DNA of 63,315 nt from Acetobacteraceae bacterium AT-5844 (GCA_000245075.1 JH600013.1:1-63315); one strand, 5' to 3'; counted from the stretch's first letter, positions 45,193 through 54,115 are shown. Notes: generated by a model from the sequence alone, not told the origin. Translations and numbers: made by a program.

Positions 45193-45216
45193 ATTTTCAG
45201 GGAGAGGAAACACACA

Positions 45217-46200
45217 ATGTCCAAGAGCCTTAACGCGCCGGAGCTGATCCACAATGTGGACAGCAAGCCTGGCCTGCTGGTCGTCGGTCCCTATGCGGAG
45301 GCCGAGATGGACGCGCTGGGTCGCAGCTTCACACTGCACCGGCTGTGGGAGGCCACCGACAAGCCTAGCTTCCTGCAGCAGACCGGGCCCCGCATCCGGG
45401 CAATCGGTACGCGCGGGGACCTCGGCGCCAGCGCCGGGTTGATCAATGCCTTGCCTGCTCTCGAGATCATAGCCTGCTTCGGCGTTGGCATCGATGCTAT
45501 CGACCTTCCTGCCGCCCGGGCACGCGGCATCCATGTCACCAACACGCCGGATGTGCTGACAGAGGATGTGGCCGATATGGGTCTCGCCCTGCTGCTGGCC
45601 ACGGCACGGCGCATCCCGGCGGGGGATGCCCATGTCCGCAGCGGCGCCTGGAGCCAGGGCAGCATGCCACTGACCACGCGGTTCTCCGGCAAGCGGCTTG
45701 GCATTGTCGGGCTGGGCCGGATCGGCCGGGCTGTGGCACGGCGCGCGCAGGGCTTCGGCCTCTCCATCGCCTATACGGACCAGGCCCCGGTGCCGGGGCA
45801 GCCCTTCGAGTTCCATGCGGACCCTGTGTCGCTTGCGGGCGCGGTGGACTTTCTGATCGTCTGCGCCGCTGGTGGGGATGGCACGCGCGGCCTGATCGAC
45901 GCCAAGGTTCTCGCCGCGCTGGGCTCGCGTGGCATCCTGGTCAACATCTCCCGCGGCACAGTGGTGGATGAGCCTGCCCTGCTCACCGCGCTGCGGAATG
46001 GGACCCTCGGTGCCGCCGGGCTCGATGTCTTCCACAACGAACCGCATATCGACCCGGGCTTTGCCGCCCTGCCCAATGTCGTCCTCCAGCCGCACCATGC
46101 CAGCGGCACGGTGGAGACCCGTGTGGCAATGGGTGAGCTGGTGCGTGCCAATCTGGAGGCGCATTTCGCCGGCCGCCCGTTGCTGACGCCGGTGCCCTGA
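45217..46200 (+). CDS. D-isomer-specific 2-hydroxyacid dehydrogenase
   Basis: A 327-residue NAD(P)-dependent reductase of the glyoxylate/hydroxypyruvate/2-ketogluconate reductase type. The nucleotide-binding motif is GIVGLGRIGRAVARRA near residue 165. Catalytic Arg, Glu and His can be placed in NISRGTVVDEPAL, the NEPHIDPGF region and QPHHASGT. In this setting, next to gluconate 5-dehydrogenase and idonate dehydrogenase, 2-ketogluconate reductase (GhrB-like) is the most sensible role. GGGAGAGG upstream serves the start. It is followed after 2 bp by idnD. Confidence 0.85.
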   Translation: MSKSLNAPELIHNVDSKPGLLVVGPYAEAEMDALGRSFTLHRLWEATDKPSFLQQTGPRIRAIGTRGDLGASAGLINALPALEIIACFGVGIDAIDLPAARARGIHVTNTPDVLTEDVADMGLALLLATARRIPAGDAHVRSGAWSQGSMPLTTRFSGKRLGIVGLGRIGRAVARRAQGFGLSIAYTDQAPVPGQPFEFHADPVSLAGAVDFLIVCAAGGDGTRGLIDAKVLAALGSRGILVNISRGTVVDEPALLTALRNGTLGAAGLDVFHNEPHIDPGFAALPNVVLQPHHASGTVETRVAMGELVRANLEAHFAGRPLLTPVP

Positions 46201-46202
46201 CC

Positions 46203-47234
46203 ATGCTCGCGGCCATTCTCCATGCTCCGCGCGACCTGCGCATCGAGGAACTGCCGGAAGATCAGCCCGGGCACGGGCAGGTGGCCATACGCATCCGCGC
46301 CGGCGGCATCTGCGGGTCCGACATGCACTACTACTTGCATGGCGGCTTCGGCACGGTTCGCCTGCAACATCCCATGGTGCTGGGCCATGAAATCGCCGGG
46401 GAGGTGCTGGCCACCGGCCACGGGGTGACTACGGTAAAAGCCGGAGACCGGGTGGCGGTGAATCCGAGCCTCGCCTGCGGCCGGTGCCGCTTTTGCCTGG
46501 CCGGGCAGTCCAACCAGTGCCTCGACATGCGCTTCTACGGCAGCGCCATGCGGGTGCCACACGTGAATGGTGGCTTCCGCCAGCAACTGGTCTGCGAGGA
46601 AAGCCAGGCGGTGAAGCTGCCGCCAGATATGCCGCTGGAGATGGCCGCCTTCGCCGAGCCGCTCGCCGTCTGCCTGCACGCCGCGCGACAGGCTGGCCCT
46701 CTCCTTGGCCAGCGCGTGCTGGTGACAGGCGCCGGGCCGATCGGCGCCCTGGCCATTCTCGTTGCCCGGCACGCGGGCGCGCGCGAGGTGGTGGCGACGG
46801 ACCTTTCCCCTTCCCCGCTCGCCCTGGCCCGCCGCATCGGCGCCGATACGGCGCTGGACCTGCGGGCGAACCCGGCCGCGCTTGAGCCCTTCGGAGCCGA
46901 CAAGGGATATTTCGACGTGGTGTTTGAGGCTTCGGGCAGTGGTGCGGCGCTGGCAGGGGCCATCGGCGTAGCACGGCCGGGTGCCACTATCGTGCAGCTG
47001 GGCCTGGGGGGCGAGGTGCCGCTGCCGGTCAATACGTTGGTGGCCAAGGAGATCTCGCTGCGCGGCACTTTCCGCTTTGGCGAGGAATTCGCCTGGGCGG
47101 CGCGCTTCCTGGCCAGCGGTGACATCGACGTCGCGCCTTTGCTGACCGAGGTGGTGCTATTGCGCGACGCGAAGCGCGCCTTCGAACTGGCCGCCGACCG
47201 CAGCCGGGCAATGAAGGTGCAGCTGGCTTTGTAA
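46203..47234 (+). CDS. idnD: L-idonate 5-dehydrogenase
   Basis: Oxidises L-idonate to 5-ketogluconate, which IdnO can reduce to gluconate. The 343-residue zinc dehydrogenase resembles E. coli IdnD along most of its length as I recall it: GGICGSDMHYY, MVLGHEIAGEV, DMRFYGSAMRVPHVNGGF, FAEPLAV and LVAKEISLRGTFRF. Zinc ligands are C37, H62 and E63, with the structural Cys set in ACGRCRFCLAGQSNQC. It is two bases after the hydroxyacid dehydrogenase. No gluconate kinase or idonate permease is present, so catabolism must finish elsewhere. Confidence 0.9.
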   Translation: MLAAILHAPRDLRIEELPEDQPGHGQVAIRIRAGGICGSDMHYYLHGGFGTVRLQHPMVLGHEIAGEVLATGHGVTTVKAGDRVAVNPSLACGRCRFCLAGQSNQCLDMRFYGSAMRVPHVNGGFRQQLVCEESQAVKLPPDMPLEMAAFAEPLAVCLHAARQAGPLLGQRVLVTGAGPIGALAILVARHAGAREVVATDLSPSPLALARRIGADTALDLRANPAALEPFGADKGYFDVVFEASGSGAALAGAIGVARPGATIVQLGLGGEVPLPVNTLVAKEISLRGTFRFGEEFAWAARFLASGDIDVAPLLTEVVLLRDAKRAFELAADRSRAMKVQLAL

Positions 47235-47415
47235 GCGCGGGCAAGCGCCTAGGGGGGACCGGAGGGTCTGTGAGCACCTCGCCGCGGGCCTTCAGGGCGG
47301 TCCCGTGCATTCTTCTAGCCAGGGGCGGCAGCCCAGCGCCTTTCGCGGCGGCTTCGAGTGATATTGCGCGCCGCTCCATCGTTCTAGAGGTGTCCGCCGA
47401 ACGTAACCGGCCGCT

Positions 47416-48459
47416 TCAGGCGCTTTCGCGCCGGATAACGCCGAAGGGCAAGGCGATATGGCGACGAGCCGGCCAGGACTGGCCGGTTCGGCGTGCCGCC
47501 AGGGCCTGTAGCAACGCCTCCCCCGCACGCTGGCCCAGAGCATAGCCATCCACGCCGATGGTGGTGATGCGCGGGTTGCAGACCCGCGACACCTCAAAGT
47601 CCCCGAAGCCAGCGACCGCCAGGCTCTCCGGCACCGGACGTCCCAGGCGCTGGCACGCCATGATGGCACCGAAGGCCGAAAGGTCGCTGACGCAAAGCAC
47701 CGCGTCACTGTCCGGGAACTCCCGCAGCAGCCCCTCCACGCCCTCGCAGCCCTGCTGCATCGAGATTGGCGGGCGGCCGTGGTGGAACACACGTGCCTCA
47801 CCAAGGCCAAGGGCCGCGATGGCCTTTCGGTAGCCACGCTCACGTTCCTCACCACGCCGGTCCAGGCCGCTCTCGCCAGCCAGGAAGGCGATGCGCCGGT
47901 AGCCGCGCCCGTGCAGATAGCGCACCATCTCCGCCGCCGCCTGTGCGTTCGAGAAGCCGACCGAGACCCCCAGTGGCTTCCTCGGCTGCTCCCAGGTCTC
48001 GATCACCGGCAACCCGGCCTCTGACAGCATGGCCACGGTGGCTCGCGCGTGATGGCCACCCGTCAGGACGACAGCCTCCGGGCGACGGGTCAGCATGGCG
48101 CGGACCAATTCTTCTTCCCGTCCATCGTCATACTCGGTGAAGCCCAGCAGCAATTGCAGCCCGGCTGGCATCAAAGCGTCGGTCAGTCCACGCGCCGTAT
48201 CGGCGAAGTTGGAATTGTTGATGGTGGGCACCAGCGCCGCCACGAAGCCGGAGCGGCCAGTGGAGAGCGCGGAGGCGCCCGGGTCGATCACGTAGCCCAG
48301 CGCCTTGATGACCGCCAGCACTCGCGCCCGCGTCTCCTCCGCCACGCTGTGTCCGGCGACGACGCGGGAGACCGTCATCTTCGAGACCCGCGCCTGTCGC
48401 GCCACATCTGCCATTGTGGGCCGGGGCCTGGATTCCGGCGCTGGAGTCAACTCGTCCAT
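47416..48459 (-). CDS. LacI-family transcriptional regulator (GntR/IdnR-like)
   Basis: A 347-residue regulator. The HTH (about residues 13-60) reads TMADVARQARVSKMTVSRVVAG, and a periplasmic-binding-like effector domain follows from about 75. The DNA-recognition helix with VSKMTVSR resembles gluconate-operon GntR repressors, fitting the ATGTTACC-type operator upstream in the cluster. The likely inducer is gluconate, idonate or a ketogluconate. It converges on idnD across 181 bp that hold no evident gene. Confidence 0.88.
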   Translation of the reverse strand: MDELTPAPESRPRPTMADVARQARVSKMTVSRVVAGHSVAEETRARVLAVIKALGYVIDPGASALSTGRSGFVAALVPTINNSNFADTARGLTDALMPAGLQLLLGFTEYDDGREEELVRAMLTRRPEAVVLTGGHHARATVAMLSEAGLPVIETWEQPRKPLGVSVGFSNAQAAAEMVRYLHGRGYRRIAFLAGESGLDRRGEERERGYRKAIAALGLGEARVFHHGRPPISMQQGCEGVEGLLREFPDSDAVLCVSDLSAFGAIMACQRLGRPVPESLAVAGFGDFEVSRVCNPRITTIGVDGYALGQRAGEALLQALAARRTGQSWPARRHIALPFGVIRRESA

Positions 48460-48792
48460 GCCGCCTATTTAGCGGCGGGACGGGCGGGAGGCATATCGCC
48501 AGATTAGCCGCCGGCCGCAATCTTGCGGTGCTCGGCTGGGCCGGCGTCACTTCAGCTGCCGGTACCCGCCCGCGTAGTCGGAAGATCCTCGTGGTCCCTC
48601 TGGGCGGGCTTCCAGCCGGCCCGCGCGATACGGAGGGTGAACGCTGCCAGCGCACGTCTCCGTCGCGCGGATGTGCGGCTGGAGCCCCAAGCTCCAGGAT
48701 AATCAGATTGCAACAACTTGAAGGCGCCGAGGCGTATTGCTGTTCCTAAAGGAGGAATTTAGAAATTTTAGTTCCAGTATAATTCCGGAGTC
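48460..48792. other. 333-bp divergent intergenic region with an unused ribosome-binding sequence
   Basis: Separates the LacI-type gene (minus) from the subtilisin-like protease gene (plus). The first two thirds are GC-rich with no credible gene. The last 80 bp are AT-rich and probably hold the protease promoter and leader. AAAGGAGG at 48748-48755 is a near-ideal Shine-Dalgarno sequence but lies 37 nt before the ATG. A short AATTT-AG-AAATT repeat follows it. The usable site for ATG 48793 would be the much weaker GGAG just upstream. Confidence 0.5.
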
Positions 48793-51129
48793 ATGTTGAT
48801 CATGAGCGCCCTCCCCGCCGATCCTCTGTTCTCGCTGCAATGGCACCTCCGCAATACCGGGCAACAGACATCAGGCCTTGAGGGCTATGACACTCATATC
48901 AGCCGGGTCTGGTCGGATTATACGGGGCAAGGCGTTCTGCTGGCCGTCATTGATGATGGTTTCGACGAAACTCATCCGGATCTCGTGGGCAATTACCGAG
49001 GCGATCTGTCCTATGACTTCGAGCACGACAGAGCCGGTGCGGCAGCCACGAAGCCAAGCGATTCGCATGGGACGGCCACGCTCGGACTGATCGTGGCATC
49101 CAACAACGGAATCGGCGGTGTGGGCGTAGCTTACGGAGCGGAGGCCGCCGGGTATCGCATGAGCCTTGACGACGATACCTCCGCACCGGCGATGCTGTCG
49201 ATGTTCACGGCGGCCAGTCAGAAAGCCCTCTCGGACGGCGTCGCCATTACCAGCAACAGCTGGGGGACGACCGTGGAACCCTTCGACAACGCGGAACTGC
49301 AATCCGACTATACGCAGGCCATGGCGAACCTGGCTCAGTCGGGCCGTGATGGCCTCGGAATCATCAACGTCTTTGCTGGCGGAAACAGTCGCGAGGAAGG
49401 CAGCTGGACAGCCTACGATCCCGTAGCCAATTCACCTTATGCAGTCGTCGTAGCGGCAGCGAAGGCGAATGGAACGATCACCAGCTACTCGACGCCAGGC
49501 GCCAGCATCCTGGTAGCTGCACCAGGGGCTGATCCCTCCAGCATCGTGACGACGGACCGGCAGGGCCCCCTGGGCTATAACACCGCTGCTGATGGAGACT
49601 ACACGAACAGCGTGCTCAGCGCGTTCAGCGGCACCTCTGCGGCGGCTCCAATTGTAGCCGGTGTGGTGGCCCTGATGCTGGAGGCCAATCCGCAGCTAGG
49701 CTATCGAGACGTTCAGGAAATTCTTGCTTACAGCGCGAAATCTTCCGCCGTCGGGGCTCCGGGCTATAGCGATTTTGTCCAAAATCGTGCTGCGGACTGG
49801 AATGGTGGCGGCCTGTATGTCAGCCATGATTCGGGCTACGGCAACGTTGATGCCCTGGCGGCGGTCCGCCTCGCCGAGACCTGGACCAAGTCCAGCACTT
49901 ACGAGAACCTGGGGACAGCCGACGCTCAGGTCAACACGCTTTCCGCGACGATCGATGCCGGCCAGCAGGCACGCTTCAGGGCTGCGTTCGACACTGACCT
50001 CCGGATCCAGCACATTCTTCTGAAGGTAGAGCTGGAAACAACCGACCTCAGCGGTGTGACGCTCGGCCTGATTGGCCCGGATGGCCAGAATGTCAGCCAG
50101 TTCATCGAAAAGCCGGCCGGAGAAGAGCTGCCGACGACGCTGTCCTTCACCTTCGATACGACCCATTACTGGGGAGAATCTACTCTTGGCGGTGACTGGG
50201 CGATGGCCGTTCAAAACGCCAATGCTGCCATCACTATCAAAAGCTGGTCCATTCAGGCGCTGGGCGACAGCGTCGATGTCAACAAGACCTATGTCTATAC
50301 CGACGAGTATGGCTATTACAGCTCTCTCAATACACATCGTGGCGTCCTGGAAAACGCCACTGGACAGCACACGATCAATGCCTCCGCGGTAACGACCGAT
50401 AGTGTCATCGATCTCCGGGCCAGGATGGTCGGGAGCCTCGTCAATACCGCTTTCGCCGTCGCTGACGGCACCGTCATCAGCCGCGTTTATGCCGGCGATG
50501 GCAATGACACGCTCTATGGTGACGAGCACAACAATATCCTGTTCGGTGGCCGCGGTAACAACGTCCTCGATGGTGGGGATGGCGTCGATACGGCGGGTTA
50601 TATCTTCAGCCGCGCCAGCTATAGCATCACCTATGCAGGTGGAGGACTCACAGTGGCGGATGTCCAGCGCGGCACGACGGATATCCTATGGGACATGGAG
50701 TTAACTTCCTTCGCCGAGGGCACTCTTTCCCTGCGGGCCGCCTCGGACCAGGCGGTGTCCGTCGGTGGTCTCTACCAGGGCCTGTTGGGCCGCGGCATGG
50801 ATAGCGAGGGCTTGAGGTACTGGACAGATCTCGCACTGGATCACGCAGTCTCCTTGGGCAACGTAGCTCAGGGATTCATCACATCGGAGGAGTTCCGCTC
50901 CAGCGCGCTGGCCGGTGCCACAGATCATCAGTTCGTCGAGGCGCTCTATAATCAGTTGCTGGACCGGAGCGGCGAAGAGGTGGGCGTTGACTTCTGGCTG
51001 TCACGTCTGACCGCAGGTGCGCAGAGGGGGGACATCGCGCTGGAATTCCTGGCGTCTGACGAGTTCCGTACGGATCACATGAGCGATACGGTCCGCGATA
51101 TCGCGAGCGGCGGTAACATCTGGGCGTGA
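48793..51129 (+). CDS. Subtilisin-like (S8) protease with P-domain, RTX repeats and DUF4214
   Basis: A 778-residue exported protease without a Sec signal. The S8 domain (about 40-365) has D54 (AVIDDGFD), H92 (SHGTATLG) and S282 (SGTSAAAP). A proprotein-convertase-type P-domain follows (about 380-490), then two or three RTX-type Gly/Asp repeats (about 565-605; AGDGNDTLYGD, GGDGVDT), and a C-terminal DUF4214 region (about 655-765) with two copies of the LYxxLLxRxxDxxGLxYW pattern. RTX repeats with a C-terminal signal imply type I secretion; no such transporter is in the window. The start could also be the ATG at 48802. Confidence 0.88.
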   Translation: MLIMSALPADPLFSLQWHLRNTGQQTSGLEGYDTHISRVWSDYTGQGVLLAVIDDGFDETHPDLVGNYRGDLSYDFEHDRAGAAATKPSDSHGTATLGLIVASNNGIGGVGVAYGAEAAGYRMSLDDDTSAPAMLSMFTAASQKALSDGVAITSNSWGTTVEPFDNAELQSDYTQAMANLAQSGRDGLGIINVFAGGNSREEGSWTAYDPVANSPYAVVVAAAKANGTITSYSTPGASILVAAPGADPSSIVTTDRQGPLGYNTAADGDYTNSVLSAFSGTSAAAPIVAGVVALMLEANPQLGYRDVQEILAYSAKSSAVGAPGYSDFVQNRAADWNGGGLYVSHDSGYGNVDALAAVRLAETWTKSSTYENLGTADAQVNTLSATIDAGQQARFRAAFDTDLRIQHILLKVELETTDLSGVTLGLIGPDGQNVSQFIEKPAGEELPTTLSFTFDTTHYWGESTLGGDWAMAVQNANAAITIKSWSIQALGDSVDVNKTYVYTDEYGYYSSLNTHRGVLENATGQHTINASAVTTDSVIDLRARMVGSLVNTAFAVADGTVISRVYAGDGNDTLYGDEHNNILFGGRGNNVLDGGDGVDTAGYIFSRASYSITYAGGGLTVADVQRGTTDILWDMELTSFAEGTLSLRAASDQAVSVGGLYQGLLGRGMDSEGLRYWTDLALDHAVSLGNVAQGFITSEEFRSSALAGATDHQFVEALYNQLLDRSGEEVGVDFWLSRLTAGAQRGDIALEFLASDEFRTDHMSDTVRDIASGGNIWA

Positions 51130-51169
51130 TGCGCTTCGAGCGCAGACTGTAAGTCTCGCATACCTGCAT

Positions 51170-51199
51170 TCCGGGCGCCGCCTCTATGCGACGCCCGGA
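51170..51199. terminator. Weak hairpin after the S8 protease gene
   Basis: Stem TCCGGGCG (51170-51177) with CGCCCGGA (51192-51199) and a 14-nt loop, 41 bp past the protease stop. No T-run. It is the only clear hairpin in the 204-bp gap before the next gene. Confidence 0.4.
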
Positions 51200-51333
51200 T
51201 CGATGCACTGCGTGCGGCGGCCATTCTTGCCCTGAGCGCATCGCCAGAGCCGGCCATGTGTCGCGGCGAGCATGGCGGCCTTTTCTGACAGCGCTGGACA
51301 ACCCATGATGCGGTGAGCAAGGAGTGACAGCGC

Positions 51334-52356
51334 ATGACGCAGATCATCAGCCGCCAGGTTCGCTTGGCAGCGCGGCCGGAAGGGCGCCCGGGCCCGGAGC
51401 ACTTCCGTATCGAGGAGCATCCCCTGCCCGCTCCGCAGCCGGGACAGGCCGTGCTGCAAACACTCTACATGTCGCTCGACCCCTATATGCGGGGCCGGAT
51501 GAGCGCCGCCAAATCCTACGCCAAGCCCGTGGAAATCGGCGCGGTCATGGAGGGCGGAACAGTCTCGCGTGTTCTGGAATCCCATCACCCGGATTTTGCC
51601 GCAGGGGACATCGTTCTTTCCCATACCGGTTGGCAGACGCACGCCGTGGCCGATGCCGCCGGATTCCGCAAGCTGGACCCGAAGGTGGCACCGGTCAGCA
51701 CCGCCCTGGGCGTGCTCGGCATGCCAGGCTTCACGGCCTATAGCGGATTGCTTACTCTTGGTCAGCCGAAGCCCGGGGAGACAGTGGTTGTCGCCGCCGC
51801 CACCGGTCCGGTCGGCTCGGCGGTCGGCCAGATCGCCAAGATCAAGGGTGCGCGGGCCGTAGGGATCGCCGGCGGGCCGGAGAAATGCGCCTTCCTGCGG
51901 GAAGAGCTGAAATTCGATGCCGCGGTGGACCATCGCGCGCCGGACTTCGCGGAACAGCTCAAGGCCGCCTGCCCGGATGGGGTGGACGTCTATTTCGAGA
52001 ATGTCGGCGGTGCGGTCTGGGAAGCGGTATTCCCGCTCCTGAATCCTTTCGCCCGCGTGCCGGTTTGCGGCCTTATCGCGCAGTATAACAGCTCTGCGCC
52101 GCCTCCGGGCCCGGACCGCCTTCCCGGTATGATGCGGGAAGTGCTGACACGCAGCCTGACCATCCGGGGCTTCATCCAAAGCGAGTTTACCGCGCAACGC
52201 CCGGCCTTTTTGCGGGAGATGGCGCAGTGGATCGCGGAAGGGAAGGTTCGGTATCGCGAGGATGTGGTGGAAGGCCTCGACAAGGCTCCCGAAGCTTTTG
52301 TGGGCCTGCTGGAAGGCCGGAACTTTGGCAAGCTGTTGGTCAAGCTGGCCGATTGA
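51334..52356 (+). CDS. NADP-dependent medium-chain oxidoreductase, CurA/LTB4DH type
   Basis: A 340-residue zinc-free MDR reductase, similar to prostaglandin reductase, curcumin reductase CurA and YncB. Marks: MSLDPYMRGRM near residue 48, GMPGFTAYSGLL, the nucleotide-binding VVVAAATGPVGSAVGQIAKIKG (quoted in part), and VDVYFENVGGAVWEAV. These enzymes reduce activated C=C bonds of enones or aldehydes with NADPH. It is monocistronic. A small GC-rich hairpin at 52360-52376 (TGCCGT/ACGGCA) follows at once and may terminate it. Confidence 0.9.
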   Translation: MTQIISRQVRLAARPEGRPGPEHFRIEEHPLPAPQPGQAVLQTLYMSLDPYMRGRMSAAKSYAKPVEIGAVMEGGTVSRVLESHHPDFAAGDIVLSHTGWQTHAVADAAGFRKLDPKVAPVSTALGVLGMPGFTAYSGLLTLGQPKPGETVVVAAATGPVGSAVGQIAKIKGARAVGIAGGPEKCAFLREELKFDAAVDHRAPDFAEQLKAACPDGVDVYFENVGGAVWEAVFPLLNPFARVPVCGLIAQYNSSAPPPGPDRLPGMMREVLTRSLTIRGFIQSEFTAQRPAFLREMAQWIAEGKVRYREDVVEGLDKAPEAFVGLLEGRNFGKLLVKLAD

Positions 52357-52374
52357 GGGTGCCGTCCCGGACGG

Positions 52375-52427
52375 CAGGGAAAAGACGGGTCGCTTTATCT
52401 TGAGCGATTCCGACCCGTTGATTCCCG
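52375..52427. repeat. Two outlying iteron copies
   Basis: CAGGGAAAAGACGGGTCG (52375-52392) and, in the opposite orientation, CGACCCGTTGATTCCCG (52411-52427). Both match the origin consensus CGACCC-N5-TTCCCG or its complement, the first with a one-base insertion. They face each other about 1.1 kb beyond the main array, on the far side of repA. They may serve handcuffing or be duplicated origin remnants. Confidence 0.7.
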
Positions 52428-52495
52428 TGCTCGGCCAGAGCAACTGCGTGCGTGCCTTAAGCGGGGACTGGCCATTTTCAGACTAGGGGAAATGG

Positions 52496-53482
52496 CTAGC
52501 CCTCGGCTCCTTGCTCTTCCCGCTCCGGCTCAGCGGAGCCGAGGGCGAGGCTACCCTGCTTCGGAAGGGCGTGGACATAGCGGTAGCGGTAGGACTTGGC
52601 CCGGCCGCTGCCGGTTTCCTCGCAGGTCCAGGAACTCAGGCCGCCAGCATTGACCATATCGTCGAAAGCCTGGCGGCATTCCTCGCGGAATTTCAGGCGC
52701 TGACGGGTCGTCTCGCCCTTGTAGTCACGGCCTGCCAACTCGGCGAGGGTTTCGACCGGAATCCAGGTGTAATCCGGTTGCGAGTCCAGGAAGGGCCAGA
52801 ACGCCTTGGCATAGTCGGACCGGAGCTTGAAATAGGTCTCGCCATCGATGCTGGCGAGGGTCCGGCTCTCGAACATATCCCGTACCCATTCGCCATAGGC
52901 CACCTTTACGCGGGAATCGAGCGTGACGCCGTCCCACTCGATCCGTCCCAGGAGGTTATCCGAGTAACCTGCCGCGGCGAGTCGGCCCCCCTGGCTGGCA
53001 GCTTCGTACTGCGCATAGTCGCCCTGGTAGAAGCGGAAGCTGACGGAGCGCAGCTCTTCGAAGACGCGCAGCATGGTGCCGAGATTGTTCACATGGGCGG
53101 TGCGCCCCGTGGCCGAGAGCAGCGCCCGCCAGGTTGTTTCGGTGTGATAATAGGGTAGCGGGCGGGCCCCGGCCTGTGGCGCCATTTCTGTCCGTTTGGC
53201 CCGCATCCGAAAGAGGGCATAGAGCGCATCGCGATGCTGCGAACCAAGCTCACGGCCCCGTACTTCCACCACCGTATGGGGGCGGACGACATAGAGGCGC
53301 TGGAAACCGCTATCGGTGATCAGGCCCTTCTTGCGGGGAGCGAAGGCGGAGGTACGCGCCAGCCTCGCGGGCATGACTGTCGGCGCCTTGCGACCACGCC
53401 GGTTGGCCTTGGCGCGTTCGAACCGCTCCAGGCGCTTGCGTTCCGCCTCGGTCAGTTCCTGTCCGCTGGTTACTGTCACCAC
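52496..53482 (-). CDS. repA: Plasmid-type replication initiator (RPA family)
   Basis: A 328-residue initiator resembling the Replication initiator protein A family of alphaproteobacterial plasmids. The basic N-terminus (LTEAERKRLERFERAKANRRGRK, quoted in part) precedes winged-helix domains with GFQRLYVVRPHTVVEVRGREL and YYHTETTWRALLSATGR. It starts at GTG 53482. The purine-rich AGAAGGG ribosome site is inside an iteron (53488-53504), so the protein can block its own synthesis. It reads away from the iteron array at 53549-53700. Partition genes parAB are not in the window. Confidence 0.85.
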   Translation of the reverse strand: MVTVTSGQELTEAERKRLERFERAKANRRGRKAPTVMPARLARTSAFAPRKKGLITDSGFQRLYVVRPHTVVEVRGRELGSQHRDALYALFRMRAKRTEMAPQAGARPLPYYHTETTWRALLSATGRTAHVNNLGTMLRVFEELRSVSFRFYQGDYAQYEAASQGGRLAAAGYSDNLLGRIEWDGVTLDSRVKVAYGEWVRDMFESRTLASIDGETYFKLRSDYAKAFWPFLDSQPDYTWIPVETLAELAGRDYKGETTRQRLKFREECRQAFDDMVNAGGLSSWTCEETGSGRAKSYRYRYVHALPKQGSLALGSAEPEREEQGAEG

Positions 53483-53487
53483 AATTC

Positions 53488-53504
53488 CGACCCTTCTATT
53501 CCCG
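53488..53504. repeat. Autoregulatory iteron at the repA start
   Basis: CGACCCTTCTATTCCCG, a full match to the 17-bp origin repeat. It ends 5 bp before the repA GTG and covers the ribosome binding site on the minus strand. Binding of RepA here would repress repA, a standard feature of iteron plasmids. Confidence 0.75.
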
Positions 53505-53548
53505 CGGGCAGCAGCACCGTAGCACTTTGAAAAGCGTTTCGCAGCACT

Positions 53549-53700
53549 GGGGAATCAAAGGGTCGCTTTCGGGAGCGGAGGGGTCGCTTTCCCTGGGCAG
53601 CCGGGAAAAGACGGGGGACAAGTGAAGGGACGGGTCGCTTTCGGGAGCGGAGGGGTCGGATATGGGAAGGGACGGGTCAGAAACGGGAAAGGACGGGTCA
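53549..53700. repeat. Iteron array of the replication origin
   Basis: Direct repeats of a 17-mer of the form CGGGA-N6-GGGTCG. Clear copies start at 53549, 53570, 53642, 53663 and 53684; weaker copies start at 53602 and 53621. Successive clear copies are exactly 21 bp apart, two helical turns, so RepA would bind one face of the DNA. Two copies are identical (CGGGAGCGGAGGGGTCG). A gap near 53591 breaks the register before it resumes at 53621. Confidence 0.85.
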
Positions 53701-53813
53701 CAATACTGGTTTATAACCTTGTTTTTAAAAGGAAAATCTCGGAATAGACTTTACTTAATAGACTCTTGAATCAGACACTGATTGACCGTCTTTGTGGGTA
53801 AATTTGTGGATAA
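53701..53813. other. Origin core: AT-rich unwinding element and DnaA boxes
   Basis: Directly after the array the sequence becomes strongly AT-rich (53706-53780, with runs such as CTTGTTTTTAAAAGG and ACTTTACTTAATAG). Next come TGTGGGTAA (53793-53801, one mismatch) and TGTGGATAA (53805-53813), which is a perfect DnaA box (TTATCCACA on the minus strand). Iterons, AT-rich tract and DnaA boxes together are the expected parts of an iteron-type oriV. Confidence 0.82.
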
Positions 53814-53867
53814 CTCACCGTCCGAGACGAAATAGGCAGCGGCGCCGGCCTGCAAAGCCTTAATAAG

Positions 53868-54030
53868 CGACCCTTTGATTCCCGCGAAAGGCGATGCCGC
53901 GACTCCAGCGCGTCAGGAGCAACGGAATCTGAGCCAATCCGACCCTGCGATTCCCGCTTGAACACCTGCTGAGTCGGTCCCTGCTGCCCTCTCCCTGCTA
54001 GAGGGGGACAAAGCGACCCCTCGATTCCCG
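53868..54030. repeat. Three inverted iterons beyond the DnaA boxes
   Basis: CGACCCTTTGATTCCCG (53868-53884), CGACCCTGCGATTCCCG (53940-53956) and CGACCCCTCGATTCCCG (54014-54030), all opposite in orientation to the main array. Their spacing is 72 and 74 bp, near seven helical turns. They resemble the inverted or control iterons that limit copy number by coupling origins. Confidence 0.8.
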
Positions 54031-54115
54031 GCCCCGCATAAAAACGGTTCGCGATTGACCCTGTGCCGCCCACGGATCACTGTGCAGCCGTTTTTGCTGA
54101 AGGATTAGGCTTCTC

